64,000 nucleotides of DNA from Mactromeris polynyma. Taxonomy: Eukaryota > Mollusca > Bivalvia > Venerida > Mactridae. Shown here piece by piece: positions 24,301-35,000 of the stretch. The notes beneath the pieces were generated by a model. The model did no database searches and was not told where the DNA came from. It saw nothing but the letters and a program-made list of their open reading frames with translations. The position numbers and the translations under genes are program-made. Position 1 is the first letter of the stretch, and each line of letters opens with the position of its first letter. The stretch lies in assembly GCA_032209605.1 (NCBI GenBank), contig JASFXZ010000029.1, positions 3,983,865 through 4,047,864 on the forward strand, given 5' to 3'.

Positions 24301-27300
24301 GATCATTATGAATTTAAAATTTCTAAATTACAATGTTCCATTCTTTCATGTAACCAAGCGTTGATATCAGTGTATTTGATTCTACGTTTGTATTGCCCTT
24401 TTCCAGGAATGTGTGAGTGGTGATCATAATTCAGAACTTACATTGTTCCACAGGAGATTAGTCGAGTTCTTCCTTTATCCCTTCTATAGGTTACCTTCTA
24501 GAGTTCTCTCCCTTCATCCCATCTATAGTATATGTATATAAAGTACTAAGTGCTTTATTCTGACTATATCTGAGCCAACTAAATGTACACAATGACACAT
24601 ATCATGCCACAGGGTTTGGCACAGAGCTATTGTAACTTAAGTTTGGTGAAGGAGATGTTGTTATAGTTTTGCACCTGTCTCATGTAATGATAAAATAGGC
24701 ATTAAAATGTCCTTAATCTGCTCAATTTGATGCCCCTGCCATTCCAAGAGTGCGACGGGCATAAAATGTTACCCCTGTCTGTTCATACGAAAAAAATGTT
24801 TCTGACCAATAACTCTTGAAAGGATGGATGGATTTTATTCAAATTGGGCACATAGGCATAGGATAATAAAATATAGGTCATGTTAGATTTCAATTACAAT
24901 CCACTAATTGTTAGAGGAGTTATGGCCCTTTTTTACTTTAAAATATTAGGTTTCTGATCAATAACCCTTGAATAGCGGGGGCATAAGTGTCCTATGGACA
25001 CATGTAGTGTTTGTATATTATATATTATTCTGTTATTGTTCTGTCTTTCAATCTGCACCATTATAGATGGGCCAGTAAACTAGGTAGTATATGTGTTTGA
25101 TGATGTTTCAGAACGGACTTGATGTTGTGTATGAAACAATTGGAGGGGATATGTTTGATACTTGTGTGGAAAGGTAAATTTAATTACACTCAGTATATGA
25201 AAGGAACGGTCTAACGTGTAATTGCTATAAAAAGTAAAGTAGATGTCCGATTTTATACTTTTGGTATTAAATGAAAGGTTTTATAAAATGAAGTATTTCT
25301 GTCAGTAAACGTAGACATATTGAAAGGCACTTTTTGATCAATAATACAGGTTTTGTTGAGGAACAGCTGATTTTATAATGAATGAGAATTATCATTGTGT
25401 TGGCTAGTTGATTAGTTTCATGGAGGGAATATGAAGCTTTTAATAAATGCATTAAGATAAATCCACTAGCAAGATATTTGTTTCTTGGCTGGTTAAAAAT
25501 GGTGCTACATATATTAATATAACTGGGAGCCTTGCTATGTATAATGCATGAAATGTTACGGATGTTTAGAATAATATCACCCTGTTTCTGGACCATGAGA
25601 TGTTAGACTTTATAATAAGCCGGATTTTCAGCGAAATATTTCAGCTTATAGATTAGCGAAAACCAGGTGGGTGCGCTAGCAGACTTTTGGATGTTAACAA
25701 TTTTACGCTAAAGTTTTTTCTCCATGTAATACATTCAACAGTTTGTATCCAATCTTCATGAAACTTCGTCAGAATATTTGTCTGCATGATATCTTAGACA
25801 TATGTAATTATGGGTTTTACCTACAAAATGCTCCAAATAGTTCAATAAATGGTAGTAAAAATCAACATTTGTTTACTCCTGGATAAACATACATCCAACT
25901 GCAAAAGTGCCTTTGACAAAAAATTCCGTCTTTAACGCTGTTTCCGCGTTACCCTTTGTTGTTTTCTTATTACGTTACTGTTTGTATGCCTTGTATTGTT
26001 TCTGTTGATTTATTGTTTGTTTTCAGTTTAGCTGTCCACGGTCGTTTGATCATCATTGGTTACATTCAGAGTTATGATTCAGAGACTGGTACTGTACCAA
26101 CCAGTACCTTGGCTACCCTCCCTTCAAGAGTAAAATTGTTTAGTATAATTTTATGTTCTTTTAAGGTTGAAATTATAAAATTTAGATATATTGATTTTTG
26201 GAAATATATTACTTAATAGTGATGATATAGAACAAAATATTCATACTTTATGTAGTGTTCCTGCATTTTATAGAGTTTAGTTCGGATATTATAATTCAAA
26301 ATTGCTTATTTAACATTGATTGTGAAACAAGTTTTTGACTTACAGAAATCAATCTTGACGGCTGTGGATCAGAAGTCTGTCATCAGTGTAATCGTAATTT
26401 GAACTTGTCTTTATAGTCCTAGTACATGAAAAAGGAAGATATTACATTGTTTTACTTGTTTACTCTCTTGTAAGTAATCGGCCGATCTTGCCTATGATGG
26501 GATTCAAACCTCCAACCTCTGGATCAGTACTCCGGCTGCCCCTAGGCAAATAGTCCCACTATTTTGATGCAAGCATTTTTATTGCAGCTCCTACGAAAGT
26601 CGGCACGTGTTGGAGGATTTTTCCTGAGTCACTTCAAAAATGATTGGGTCCCTTATGTTACGCAACAAATCCAGTTGTACAAAGAAGGGAAACTTCAAAG
26701 TGTGGTAGACAATGGGAAACGTTCACCTAATGGTCCATTCAAGGGTCTAGAGAAGATCAGTGATGCAGTTGAGGTAAAAATCTTACATTATTTTAAAACA
26801 GCAGTTCTGCTAATTATACATACATTTAATTTCAGGTAATGAACTACAGTAGGACCTCGTTCATTCGAATTCATCGGGTACTATTTCGATAATACATGGT
26901 TTCAAATAGCCTTTTTTAATTCGACCTGCCAATGAAGATATATCAGAACTTGATATTTTTCGAATAATATGAAGTATTCAGATTGAAGGTTGATGAATAA
27001 ACGAGGTCCGACTGTATATTAATTGAACTCATTTTCATAAAAAAATCCTCATGCTTTTTTGTATCGTTTTTCAAGAAAATTGTACAATAGATAACAATGA
27101 TTCCTATAACACATCATCTTACTTGATTGAGGAGCCCCTGTTTTGTGCATGTGCTACGATATCTCTCATGTAATAGAGTGCGACGCCCATTATGAGAAGC
27201 AATTTTTGGATGTTGTCGTGAGATCATTGCTCTAGAGAAGTTTACTTCTGAAGAAATTGATGATGTTGTTGAGGGTAGAGCTGTCATTGATAGAAATGAT

Positions 27301-27801
27301 ATTGATGTATCATTGATATTTTTCAGCCGAATGATAATACACATTTAAAAATTCGATACTTAAGAATAATAAATTCACCGAAAACAAAAATTGAAACTGT
27401 CGCACTGTCGGAAGGCTAAACTTCACTTTACCTATCAAATGTGTTCAAGGAAAAAACACACATACATCATAAAAGTAACGTGCATTTTGCCGAATCTATG
27501 ACAGCTCTAGCTGAAGTGTTTTTGCTTAGGATGGGTCTGCTCTGGAGAAGTTGCACTTTATATCATAGTTTTTTATTATGTGGTATGACATTTTCAGTTA
27601 TAACAATCTCCAAAATGGATTATACTAATTAAAGAATAATGCTCATTAATAAAAATGATTTCTTATGAACCCAAAAATGCCTTATAGTAACAATATATCT
27701 GGAACCTATTTTCTTCTTAGTACTTAAGCTTGACGTCTTATATTTTTCAGTACCTTTATTCGAAGAAGAGTATTGGAAAGATCATAGTAGATCTGAACTA
27801 G
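18314..27801 (+). CDS. ZADH2/PTGR3-like NADPH reductase, copy A (11 exons, 345 aa)
   Basis: Exons are 18314-18450, 20336-20423, 20957-21052, 22630-22728, 23214-23282, 23829-23903, 24124-24195, 25112-25173, 26027-26129, 26588-26773 and 27751-27801 (TAG). Total is 1038 nt with all GT/AG junctions in phase. It is a zinc-independent medium-chain dehydrogenase/reductase of the ZADH2 (prostaglandin reductase 3) family, which reduces enone lipids such as 15-keto-prostaglandins with NADPH. The N-terminal GroES-like part has NASDIN (51-56) and GRYDP. The nucleotide loop is AAAGGTGQ (154-161). The cofactor-discriminating strand is [12 protein letters not shown], followed by VNYNTEN. The C-terminal part is [10 protein letters not shown] ... 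GKIIVDLN. It is about 30 residues shorter at the N-terminus than the human protein and lacks a C-terminal SKL. Copy-specific residues are K5, K11, Y68 and Y100. Natural substrate unknown. Confidence 0.93.
18730..18965. repeat. GC-richer conserved intron 1 block with cggac inverted repeats (copy A)
   Basis: Contains gtccgtatgtccgatacgg and tacggatcggac, which can pair imperfectly. The block recurs at about 32470-32705 and 45970-46205 with high similarity and is absent from copy D intron 1. Function unknown; it may be an old repeat. Confidence 0.5.
19375..19760. repeat. tRNA-like B-box remnant followed by ggtctt/gaggt repeat (intron 1, copy A)
   Basis: On the minus strand near 19390 the text tgagtttgatccc resembles a tRNA B box and suggests an old SINE head. 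From about 19605 to 19750 ttgaggtggtctta motifs recur and the end is gaggttttactgta, like a CAGTAAAACCTC terminal repeat next to TA. The same arrangement is at about 34030-34395 (B) and 47490-47855 (C). Confidence 0.5.
20476..20653. mobile_element. pogo/mariner-like MITE in intron 2 of copy A
   Basis: The 178-bp element has TIRs cagttggacctcgttcatt and (reverse) cagtcagacctcgtttatt, flanked by TA on each side as for Tc1/mariner/pogo elements. A second, partial copy of its right part is at about 20709-20772. Orthologous insertions are in introns 2 of copies B, C and D. Confidence 0.8.
21232..21450 (+). mobile_element. tRNA-derived SINE
   Basis: The head has an A-box-like tagtccagtgg (about 21246) and a B box ggttcgatttcc (about 21287) at tRNA spacing, as in RNA polymerase III promoters. 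The body is cggacgagaatttgaac, cgaggtcccgtgt and gcacgtaaaagaaccaggg, a conserved central domain common to bivalve SINEs (Meta- or Nin-type; I cannot decide which). The acceptor stem is not paired, so this is not a functional tRNA. The 138-residue antisense frame over it is fortuitous. Confidence 0.7.
21650..22270 (-). mobile_element. Degenerate non-LTR reverse transcriptase fragment
   Basis: On the minus strand near 22055 the sequence reads [17 protein letters not shown], the YADD catalytic box of a LINE reverse transcriptase. Downstream, broken by stops and frame changes, come text like [18 protein letters not shown] and MKPTTLH, which follow the expected order of the thumb region. It is a dead fragment of about 600 bp. 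Confidence 0.75.
22340..22435. repeat. AAAGGGAGATAA repeat arm (intron 3, copy A)
   Basis: Three imperfect tandem units of about 25 bp (tagaagggataaagggagat) with complementary units at about 21082-21155 on the far side of the insertion. The pair is the split hairpin seen whole in copy D (61628-61990). Confidence 0.55.
24795..25010. repeat. Dispersed 'attgggcacatagg' repeat in intron 7 (copy A)
   Basis: Landmarks are caataactcttgaaagg, attgggcacataggcatagg and gagttatggccc. It is the reverse complement of the monomers at 1850-2380 and is matched in intron 7 of copies B (38105-38320) and C (51605-51825). Confidence 0.7.
26485..26560 (-). repeat. tRNA-like SINE remnant in intron 9
   Basis: On the minus strand ggaggtttgaatcccatc resembles a B box, with ggcagccggagtactgatcc upstream. 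The same remnant is at about 39955-40030 and 53190-53260, so it predates the gene duplications. Confidence 0.5.
26847..27014. mobile_element. pogo/mariner-like MITE in intron 10 of copy A
   Basis: Same family as the intron 2 element: cagtaggacctcgttcattc at the left and aataaacgaggtccgactg at the right, with TA on both sides; 168 bp. Present in copies B and C at the same site. Confidence 0.8.
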
Positions 27802-28305
27802 AATCTACGATACCGTGTAAGAAGTCGATATACAAATGTAACAGATGAAAACTGTTTAGTACTTTAGACTCTGATGTGCCATTGTATTAGAATATGCAAT
27901 CTTCTTCTTTAAAAAACGATAAGCTATGTGGGAAAAAACAAGTGACGGTGATCCGAAAGACAGCTTAAAGATGCATCACTAGAAAAGTCTTGATTACTGT
28001 GTTGTTAAAACATCATCTTGAATCATATAGAGTTCAAATTTGATATTGTGCGTATTATAATGTAAAGAACCATTGTGTATTGACTATTTCAAGTATTATG
28101 TGTCATTCGCTTGCCATAGACTGTGTACGTGTGATATCTTACTGGTCAGTCATGAGTTTTTATTTATCTAATGTATTATGTTCCACACCATTACATAACC
28201 AATGTTATGTAGTTTACATGACACAAATATTTCATCTTTTCAATACCTCAGTCGTGCCCATGTGATATATTGTTGAACTGTTTCAAGTATTTGTTTTGTA
28301 TGTTG

Positions 28306-28311
28306 AATAAA
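28306..28311 (+). promoter_or_regulatory. Polyadenylation signal AATAAA, copy A
   Basis: AATAAA lies about 500 bp after the TAG stop, at a position where copy C also has AATAAA (55155-55160). In copy B the aligned text reads aattataaat and the hexamer is destroyed. Confidence 0.5.
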
Positions 28312-28319
28312 AAAAAATT

Positions 28320-31300
28320 ACCATCGGTCTGACTTTTCCTGCAATTAATAAATAATCCTTATTTCTTATTTCAAACCGCACATTTTGTTAACAATTCATT
28401 AGACCAACATACATTTTGTTTGTCGGCGCAGCCATACTAACGTTGCTTTGGTATTTGCATATCAGTGTTGTGTAAACCAATCAAATCTTATGTTAACCAC
28501 TAAACCAACTTCTCTTCAACCGAACAACGTTTGTAATCTTGACGCGGATTGGTTAACCTTTCCATAAGGGGTACGTTACCTTACCACAATCCACTGAATT
28601 TCGGTGAATTTACCAAATCCATGTTGGATATTGAGGGAGCAGCAATCGTAACATCTCGGTATTTGTTTATGTTGCTTAACAAATCTTAACCTTCAAATTG
28701 CACCAACCATCTTTTTTCGACATATTTCTTGTTTATTCTATGCAGATAGATTATTTCCCTTTCATCACTAAATCTGGAAATGTTGTGCTCTTCCTGCTTA
28801 GTGACCGAGGCATACTTCCCACACATCTAATCTATGTGTACAAAACTGTTCACATAATCTCAAACACTACAGACATTATTACCGACAATGAACTTGAATA
28901 ACATATAATTAAGAATTGGACTATGACAGATAGTGTCATAACCATTGTGTCACTAGTACTATTGTCTGCCATCAGTAAATGTGCAGCAATACTGCACCAC
29001 TATTTCAAGCTTATTAAAAAATATAAAACGACGACATAGCCTAAATGAATGTGACCCAATGCCGCAACCTAATGGCTGCGGAAAATGAATGTATGTAGTC
29101 TTTGTGGGAAGTATAACAACGGTCTTTTAAATATTAGGAATATGAAACACACAAAACATTTAGATAATTCTAAATTGTGTTTCCCTGGTCAGATGTCATA
29201 TAGTTAACAGGGTAGGAAAAAAGCATCACATACCGAGATTTTAGGTATATTCATACCTTCGAGGTATATTTCCGAACTGTATGGAAATTGCTGAAATATT
29301 GCGATTGCCCAAATCATATTTGTAGAGACACATTTTAAAGACCTAGAACCTTCAATCAGGAAATGTGAGGTCAAAACAAGTATTCTGGTATATACGTACA
29401 TAATACATTAAACCATACAAGCATTAATAAATGAAGAGACAGTTAGCTGCCTGTGGCACATTTTGAAATGTGAGTTTTTAAAAGCACCTCATGCGCGGAT
29501 CCAGAGATTGGGAGCGGGTGTCCGGAACACCCCACACTGAGATTTAGGCAAAACTGTATTTTTCTCTTTAAAATCCTGTATCCAGAGGGGATCTAAAAAT
29601 TCAAAGGCTTTAAACTGAAGGACCTGGACCCCCTGACGAAAATTGCTGCATCTGCGCTTGCACATCAATTAAAAAAAGTCCAATTCGTATAAGTTAGAAG
29701 AACATGAATTAATCATTTTGGCCAAAAACAGCTATGTAGGCCTAATACATGTAATATTCGTGTAATATTCAAGGTAATTGAGAGCTGCTATATACATCTA
29801 ATAAAACACAGAACTATGAGTGGAATGAAAAAACAAGTCTGTTTGTTCCTTTATTTATATGCAGATAGACCACTGTTGCTTTCACCCCTCAAATTTGTAC
29901 TGTCATAAAAGATGGCATATATAGAAATATTCCACAACTGAAGTAAGTTTGTGATATATTTTGTAATCATCATACGAAGAAGAGGGGTAAACAGAAGTAC
30001 CCCTCACAATAACATCACCTCATTATAATGCATGCACTTTCAATAATCTTCAACAATGAGCTAATTTTCTTACAACTGCATCAAATATCATACTGCTCTA
30101 GGTTTGAATGGTAAAACTATAACAAAATGCACCTGTACATAAATAACTCATTCCTTTGTTAGAATTTAGATAAGGCAGTCACAAAACTACATAACAGAAT
30201 AAATAATTATTTCAATATAAAACTGTTGTCGTACATATAATACGTTTTTCTTTTTTATTTATTTCATAACAGAACAGTTGTCATGTGTTATTTCATTTTT
30301 TGATTTGTTGCAATGGTTTGTTAAAAATATGAAAACAGAAATCAATTATGTGTTTCCACATTGCTGCAATTATTGTGATAGTTTCCCAGATTTGTTTAGT
30401 CCTTGGACTTCAGAAATTCCTCCAACACATTGCGTGTAAGTCATTATATTCTGTCTTTACATCATTATGTGGTGTCAATACTTTATTATATTCTGTGATT
30501 TTTTTCATTTCTTCATGTGAATACGTACGTGTTTTTTGTCAACATACCTCAGTCTTCTATGCACACCTTGATGTCTCATGCCGTCTAATGAAATTTAGTA
30601 TCACGGAAAAAAGGGATTTTATTTACTGCGACTAAATCATTGGCAATATGAGAAAGATTAAAAATATCAAATAGCAGCGTGTGAATGTAACGGTAGTGAA
30701 ATCAAAGCGCTGTGTGGGAGCCTATCAAAATTTGGAATAATTTATCATTCACACGACATCATCTGAATGCAAATTGTCAAGAATGGGTGAAGTTCTCCTC
30801 AGAAATGCAGCAAAATGAGCACATGCAAAAACCTTGTCCGTTCGCTTTTACACTTTCAGGCAGCTTAAATTGTTTCAGCCAGATGGACGAAAAAGTCTAT
30901 CTGCTACTTTATTAATATGCAGCCTATTTTTGCTTTCACTACCAAGACAGATGCAATAAAAAAGTAGCCAAAATATTGTTCTTAATATTCTATTAAATTC
31001 ATGGGATATACAAATATACCAGGATAACTTAAATATTTTGCCATATAAATGAGATTATAATTGTATAATCACTATAGCATTTCAATGACATGTGCATATG
31101 TATTTACATTGCCATGCTTTTACCAATTATCATTGTCATCAACATGTCTTTATTTACCAGATATAGATTAAGACATACATGTACATTAAGTCATTTCTGA
31201 AACTTTGAATACATCATTGTCAGACATATATATGAGCTGTGCTACAACAAAACCTGCATTTAAGTGACCGAAAAGTCCTTTTTCAGGCTTTTACAATTTC

Positions 31301-31690
31301 TGACGGATTTATTTTTCAACTTTCATTTGGTACCAAACGTATTAAAATCGTACGTCTACTTTTCTTGTTAAAGCAATTCCAATAATGAGAACAAAATGCA
31401 AAGAGTAAGCTACAAAAAGACGATGTCACGTCAGAATGTACATAATTCTTAAAAAACTCTTCTGCTCGTCAGATGGAAAAAACAATATTACTAATTATTT
31501 GATTAATCCTAACAACCAATGTCTTTGTTAACAGGCTTACATGAACATATGAACACTACAATAATGTACATTTTGTATTCTAAAACAAAAAAGCAAAACG
31601 GCAAATAAATGTATAAATTATTGTTTAATTGTACCAAAGCACCAAAACCACTTGTTTCGTAAAACACGAGAAATATGCCAAACTAGAGAT
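28320..31690. other. Spacer of unit B: no intact gene
   Basis: Contents are non-coding blocks shared with C and D. A repeat with gcgcggatccag and ccggaacaccccac is at about 29485-29660 (truncated partner at about 43410-43510). The sulfotransferase-promoter-like block is at about 30665-30735. The gacagatgcaataaaaaagt block is at about 30945. No nurim exons 2-4 were found. Small open frames here have no family signal. Confidence 0.5.
30665..30735 (+). repeat. Copy of sulfotransferase 5'-flank block (unit B)
   Basis: agcagcgtgtgaatgta and gcgctgtgtgggagc match 4035-4085, just upstream of the sulfotransferase start codon. The upstream gcgttata part is missing here. No sulfotransferase exon follows. 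Confidence 0.6.
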
Positions 31691-31777
31691 ATCACTAAAT
31701 GTAACATACCCCATAGCAGTCCTTGTCAGAATATTTCTCACATGATACGTATTCTCTTTCTTTTATACAGTCTGTAC

Positions 31778-31873
31778 CTGTCTCATTTTCCGGATAAACA
31801 AATCCGGATATAAATGGTATGAAACAATACATTACAAAAACAGTAGCAAAGTTGACAGAGTGGAAAAAACCAT
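31778..31873 (-). pseudogene. NRM: Nurim (NRM) exon 1 relic, unit B
   Basis: Only part of exon 1 remains. About 20 bp of the N-terminal coding sequence is deleted relative to unit D. A base is missing in the tttgc run (cttttgc in D), which shifts the frame to an early stop. The splice donor cag/gtacag is still present. Exons 2-4 are not recognisable in this unit. Confidence 0.8.
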
Positions 31874-32048
31874 CGTGAAATATTCTACAGCCTCGCAAAT
31901 AAAAGTTCAGTTCTCTCCCTTGTACTGATGCGGAAAGGGAAACTACTCTATTTGTGTTTACAGTTTAGTGGAACGGATAGGTTCTTTTATCAGGACATTG
32001 GGGCTCGTGACAGTTCACTATCTAGACTGATACCATAACTTCATAAGA
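31874..32048. promoter_or_regulatory. Bidirectional promoter region, unit B
   Basis: 175 bp between the nurim relic and the reductase ATG, nearly the same sequence as in units A and C, including aaagggaaactactctat and agtggaacggatagg. No TATA box. Confidence 0.5.
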
Positions 32049-35000
32049 ATGGCTGCGAAACAACTACCCGCATCTATTAGGAAGCTTGTTGCTACTAGCC
32101 CAAGCACAAAGTTTCGTGAGGTGGTCAAAATCGCCACTGAGCCTACGCCTAAGCCAGGTGATGGGGAGGTTTTGGTGAAGAACAGGTGAGTTTATTCCAA
32201 TCATTTGATTCTTCTATCTGTTTTAAACACAATCTAAGTGTTGATATATTTTGCGATGTGAGTTGCAAGTTTACATGCCATTTGCATGGTCTAATACAAA
32301 CGATAGATCTCTATATATGTAGAAAGAGGAATATATCTATATGCCAAGGGGAAAAGCATGCCTGCCATGCTCAGTAAAGGTATTTGCGGCTCACATTTGT
32401 AACGTTACGTGACGTTTTGCAATTTGGTTCCACGTGTGCAGTCAATGTAATACGTTGGGCAAGGGAAAACCGTTAACGTTTCAGGCATGGTGAATACCCA
32501 TCGGACAGTCGGACCTTACCGATAAAAAACTGTCAGGTCATATGCAGAAGACCTGTGTTTCAGTCCGTATGCCCGATACGGTACGGTACGGATCGGACGG
32601 GTTAAGCAGCATCCGTTGATGCTTACACAACGCGATCTTCTTACGCGCACCGATTGTCTGCACATTCACTTGTCTTTCGGACAATTAATCTTTGTTTGTG
32701 TCGTTAAAAAGGCATTTCAGGAGTGAATGTCAAAGTTAATCATATTTTTTAAATGTTTTTTTATCGAAGACGCCAAAAATATGCCCATTTCATTTTGATT
32801 TGTTAACTTTCACTTTGAAACGAGCACGAAATCCTGTCAGAAAATGGAAAAAAAACTTTAAAAAGGTTCTTCTCTTGGAAAACTCCGCAAAGTTTTGCGT
32901 TGTAGACGATTGGTAGAGTTGTCAAAATTGATATTTCTGGAAGATTTATTTTCTTTTTCGAGTTCAAAGCGGTACAATTCAACTCAATATCTTCATAATT
33001 CGACAACCCGCAATACATAGATCTCCCATCTACAATATTTACCACCCTTGTTCTGAATTGTCGCCTATTTTGATAGGCAAAATTCTTTAAAGAATATGGG
33101 GAATATAATGTAAACGATGATAAACTAAGTCGATATATAAAAAATAACTTATTCTTTATGCTCATCCCGGAATTTGGCTCAGTTAGTTGAAAAAAAAGTG
33201 GTTGGCACATGCAAATTCTCTTGGTATTTTCTCAATTACCACATAAGGACATATTTGGAAATTACTCCTATAAGGGCTTATCAGTTTTTTCTATCAAAAT
33301 GGCCGACAGATAAGAACAAGGGAGGTATATAGTGTAGTTGTGGGAACAATGTATTGTGCGTGTTACTCCCCTTGAATTTACAATATGTTGACTATGAATG
33401 ATACTGAAATATAAATAAATATTAATTTTATTTGGATATTTTTTCAGACACCTTTGCTTCCCAAGTCACATTTTATGTATGAATGCTTGTATTCTAAATG
33501 TGATAGGTTACTGTATTTTTACTTCACCTAACAAACATATCTGTAATGTAATTTTTAACAACATGTTTTCGGTCTGACAAGTTTGCATTCCAAGGTTGAC
33601 AGGTTTTATGCCCTCATAAAGTAATTATCACGCTGTGTAAATTTATACGTGCTCCAGTGATGGTCATCTCGGTGGGATAAACTTCAAAAAAACACTTCAA
33701 AATTCCCTTCTCTACACCGAACATATCAACATTTTAAGTCCTTGAAAATTGGCGCAATTATTTGAAAAGTCCTTTTTTTCGGGAAGTTCTGTATGAACCA
33801 TGCATTCGGTCTGACAAGTTTTCGATGGTTGTCAGACCGAATGTCTGACAAGTCTTGGAAGTCATTCGCCATGACTGACGTTTGCGCCTGTTAGCCGTAA
33901 CTGAACACAAGGCTGATCTACATCTACAATGCCATATTTTCAGATTGTCAATAAGTGAGATTTTCCTCAGAAGGGCTTTTTAAAGTTAGATTTGGTAAAA
34001 ATGAGTGAAACAGTAAATCACTATTGACTTTTAGCGATATGGGGATCAAATTCATAACCACCCCCCAACACTGACGATGTGCACTATTGGCTGTATACCC
34101 GTGCAGCCATCTCATACCTCTTCCATTGTTTAAATAAACTAAGGGAAAAACCAGCATGTATGCAGGCATTGCCTTACTTTTTTCAGAGCTCTTTTGGACA
34201 AGTTGCTCAGCCAACTTTTACCACTAGCCCTAAATCATCACCCTTTGGACCCTTGAAAACTGGTGTTCATATTGAGGTGGTCTTAATGTTGAGGTTAAAT
34301 TAAGATCAAAACAGTGAAAACGATCTTGAAAATTGTTTTCTGAATTTTGAGGTGGTCTTATTACTGAGGTGGTCTTCAGGTGAGGTTTTACTGTAACACT
34401 GATTTGTAAAAAGCCAAAAGTCACAATTATGTTTGTATACAATTGGTTACAGTCGTGGATGGATTTCATTTTTTCTCTATTTCCAAAACATAAATACCTA
34501 AAATATAACCACATGCCTGTTTTGGCTAGCTGTCAAGAATTTCTGCCAGCCCAAAATTAAAGCTACTAGCCCTGGGCTTTCCATGAAGACTGGATTTGGG
34601 GCTCAAACGTACAATGAAAACTATGTTAAATATATTATGGTCTGCATTCAAGGCTCCATGCTTTTAGAGATGGACTACCATCATAAACCTCTAGGGACTC
34701 CCATTTTCAACTTGCTGTGCATCCCTGGGACCCCTAAAGTTTATTTGTCAAACACAAGGGTCACATTAAGGACCCCTAGCTGAAAAATCATAGGGAAACC
34801 CTGAACCAGAATCTAGTCAATATACAATTTGCAAGTTAAAACATTGAATTCATTAGATGATCCGGTACATATATGTTGTTTTTAAAGTATAATTCTTACA
34901 GTACAGCCTGCTATATTTTTAGGTTTGTTGGTATCAATGCTTCAGACATTAACTTTACATCGGGCAGATATGATCCTAATGCTAAATTTCCCCTGGAGAC

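Larger units (their letters stand above)
14566..28315 (+). repeat. Tandem segmental-duplication unit A
   Basis: This unit is homologous over most of its length to units B, C and D. The left limit is set by the first block recognisable in B and C (tttacatcattatgtggtgt at about 14600, 30455 and 44250). It contains nurim remnants (-) and the intact reductase copy A (+). Unit-specific features are a 1.26-kb Harbinger-like insertion, a SINE plus LINE insertion in intron 3, and absence of a block of about 0.9 kb of intron 1 that B and C carry. Confidence 0.75.

Noticed and set aside
28698..28901. 67-residue frame (…FPFITKSGNVVLFLLSDRG…) with a relative near 55690
   Set aside because: The related text in unit D is open only over a short stretch and differs at both ends; no splice sites or family signal. 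Kept as a shared spacer block, not a gene.
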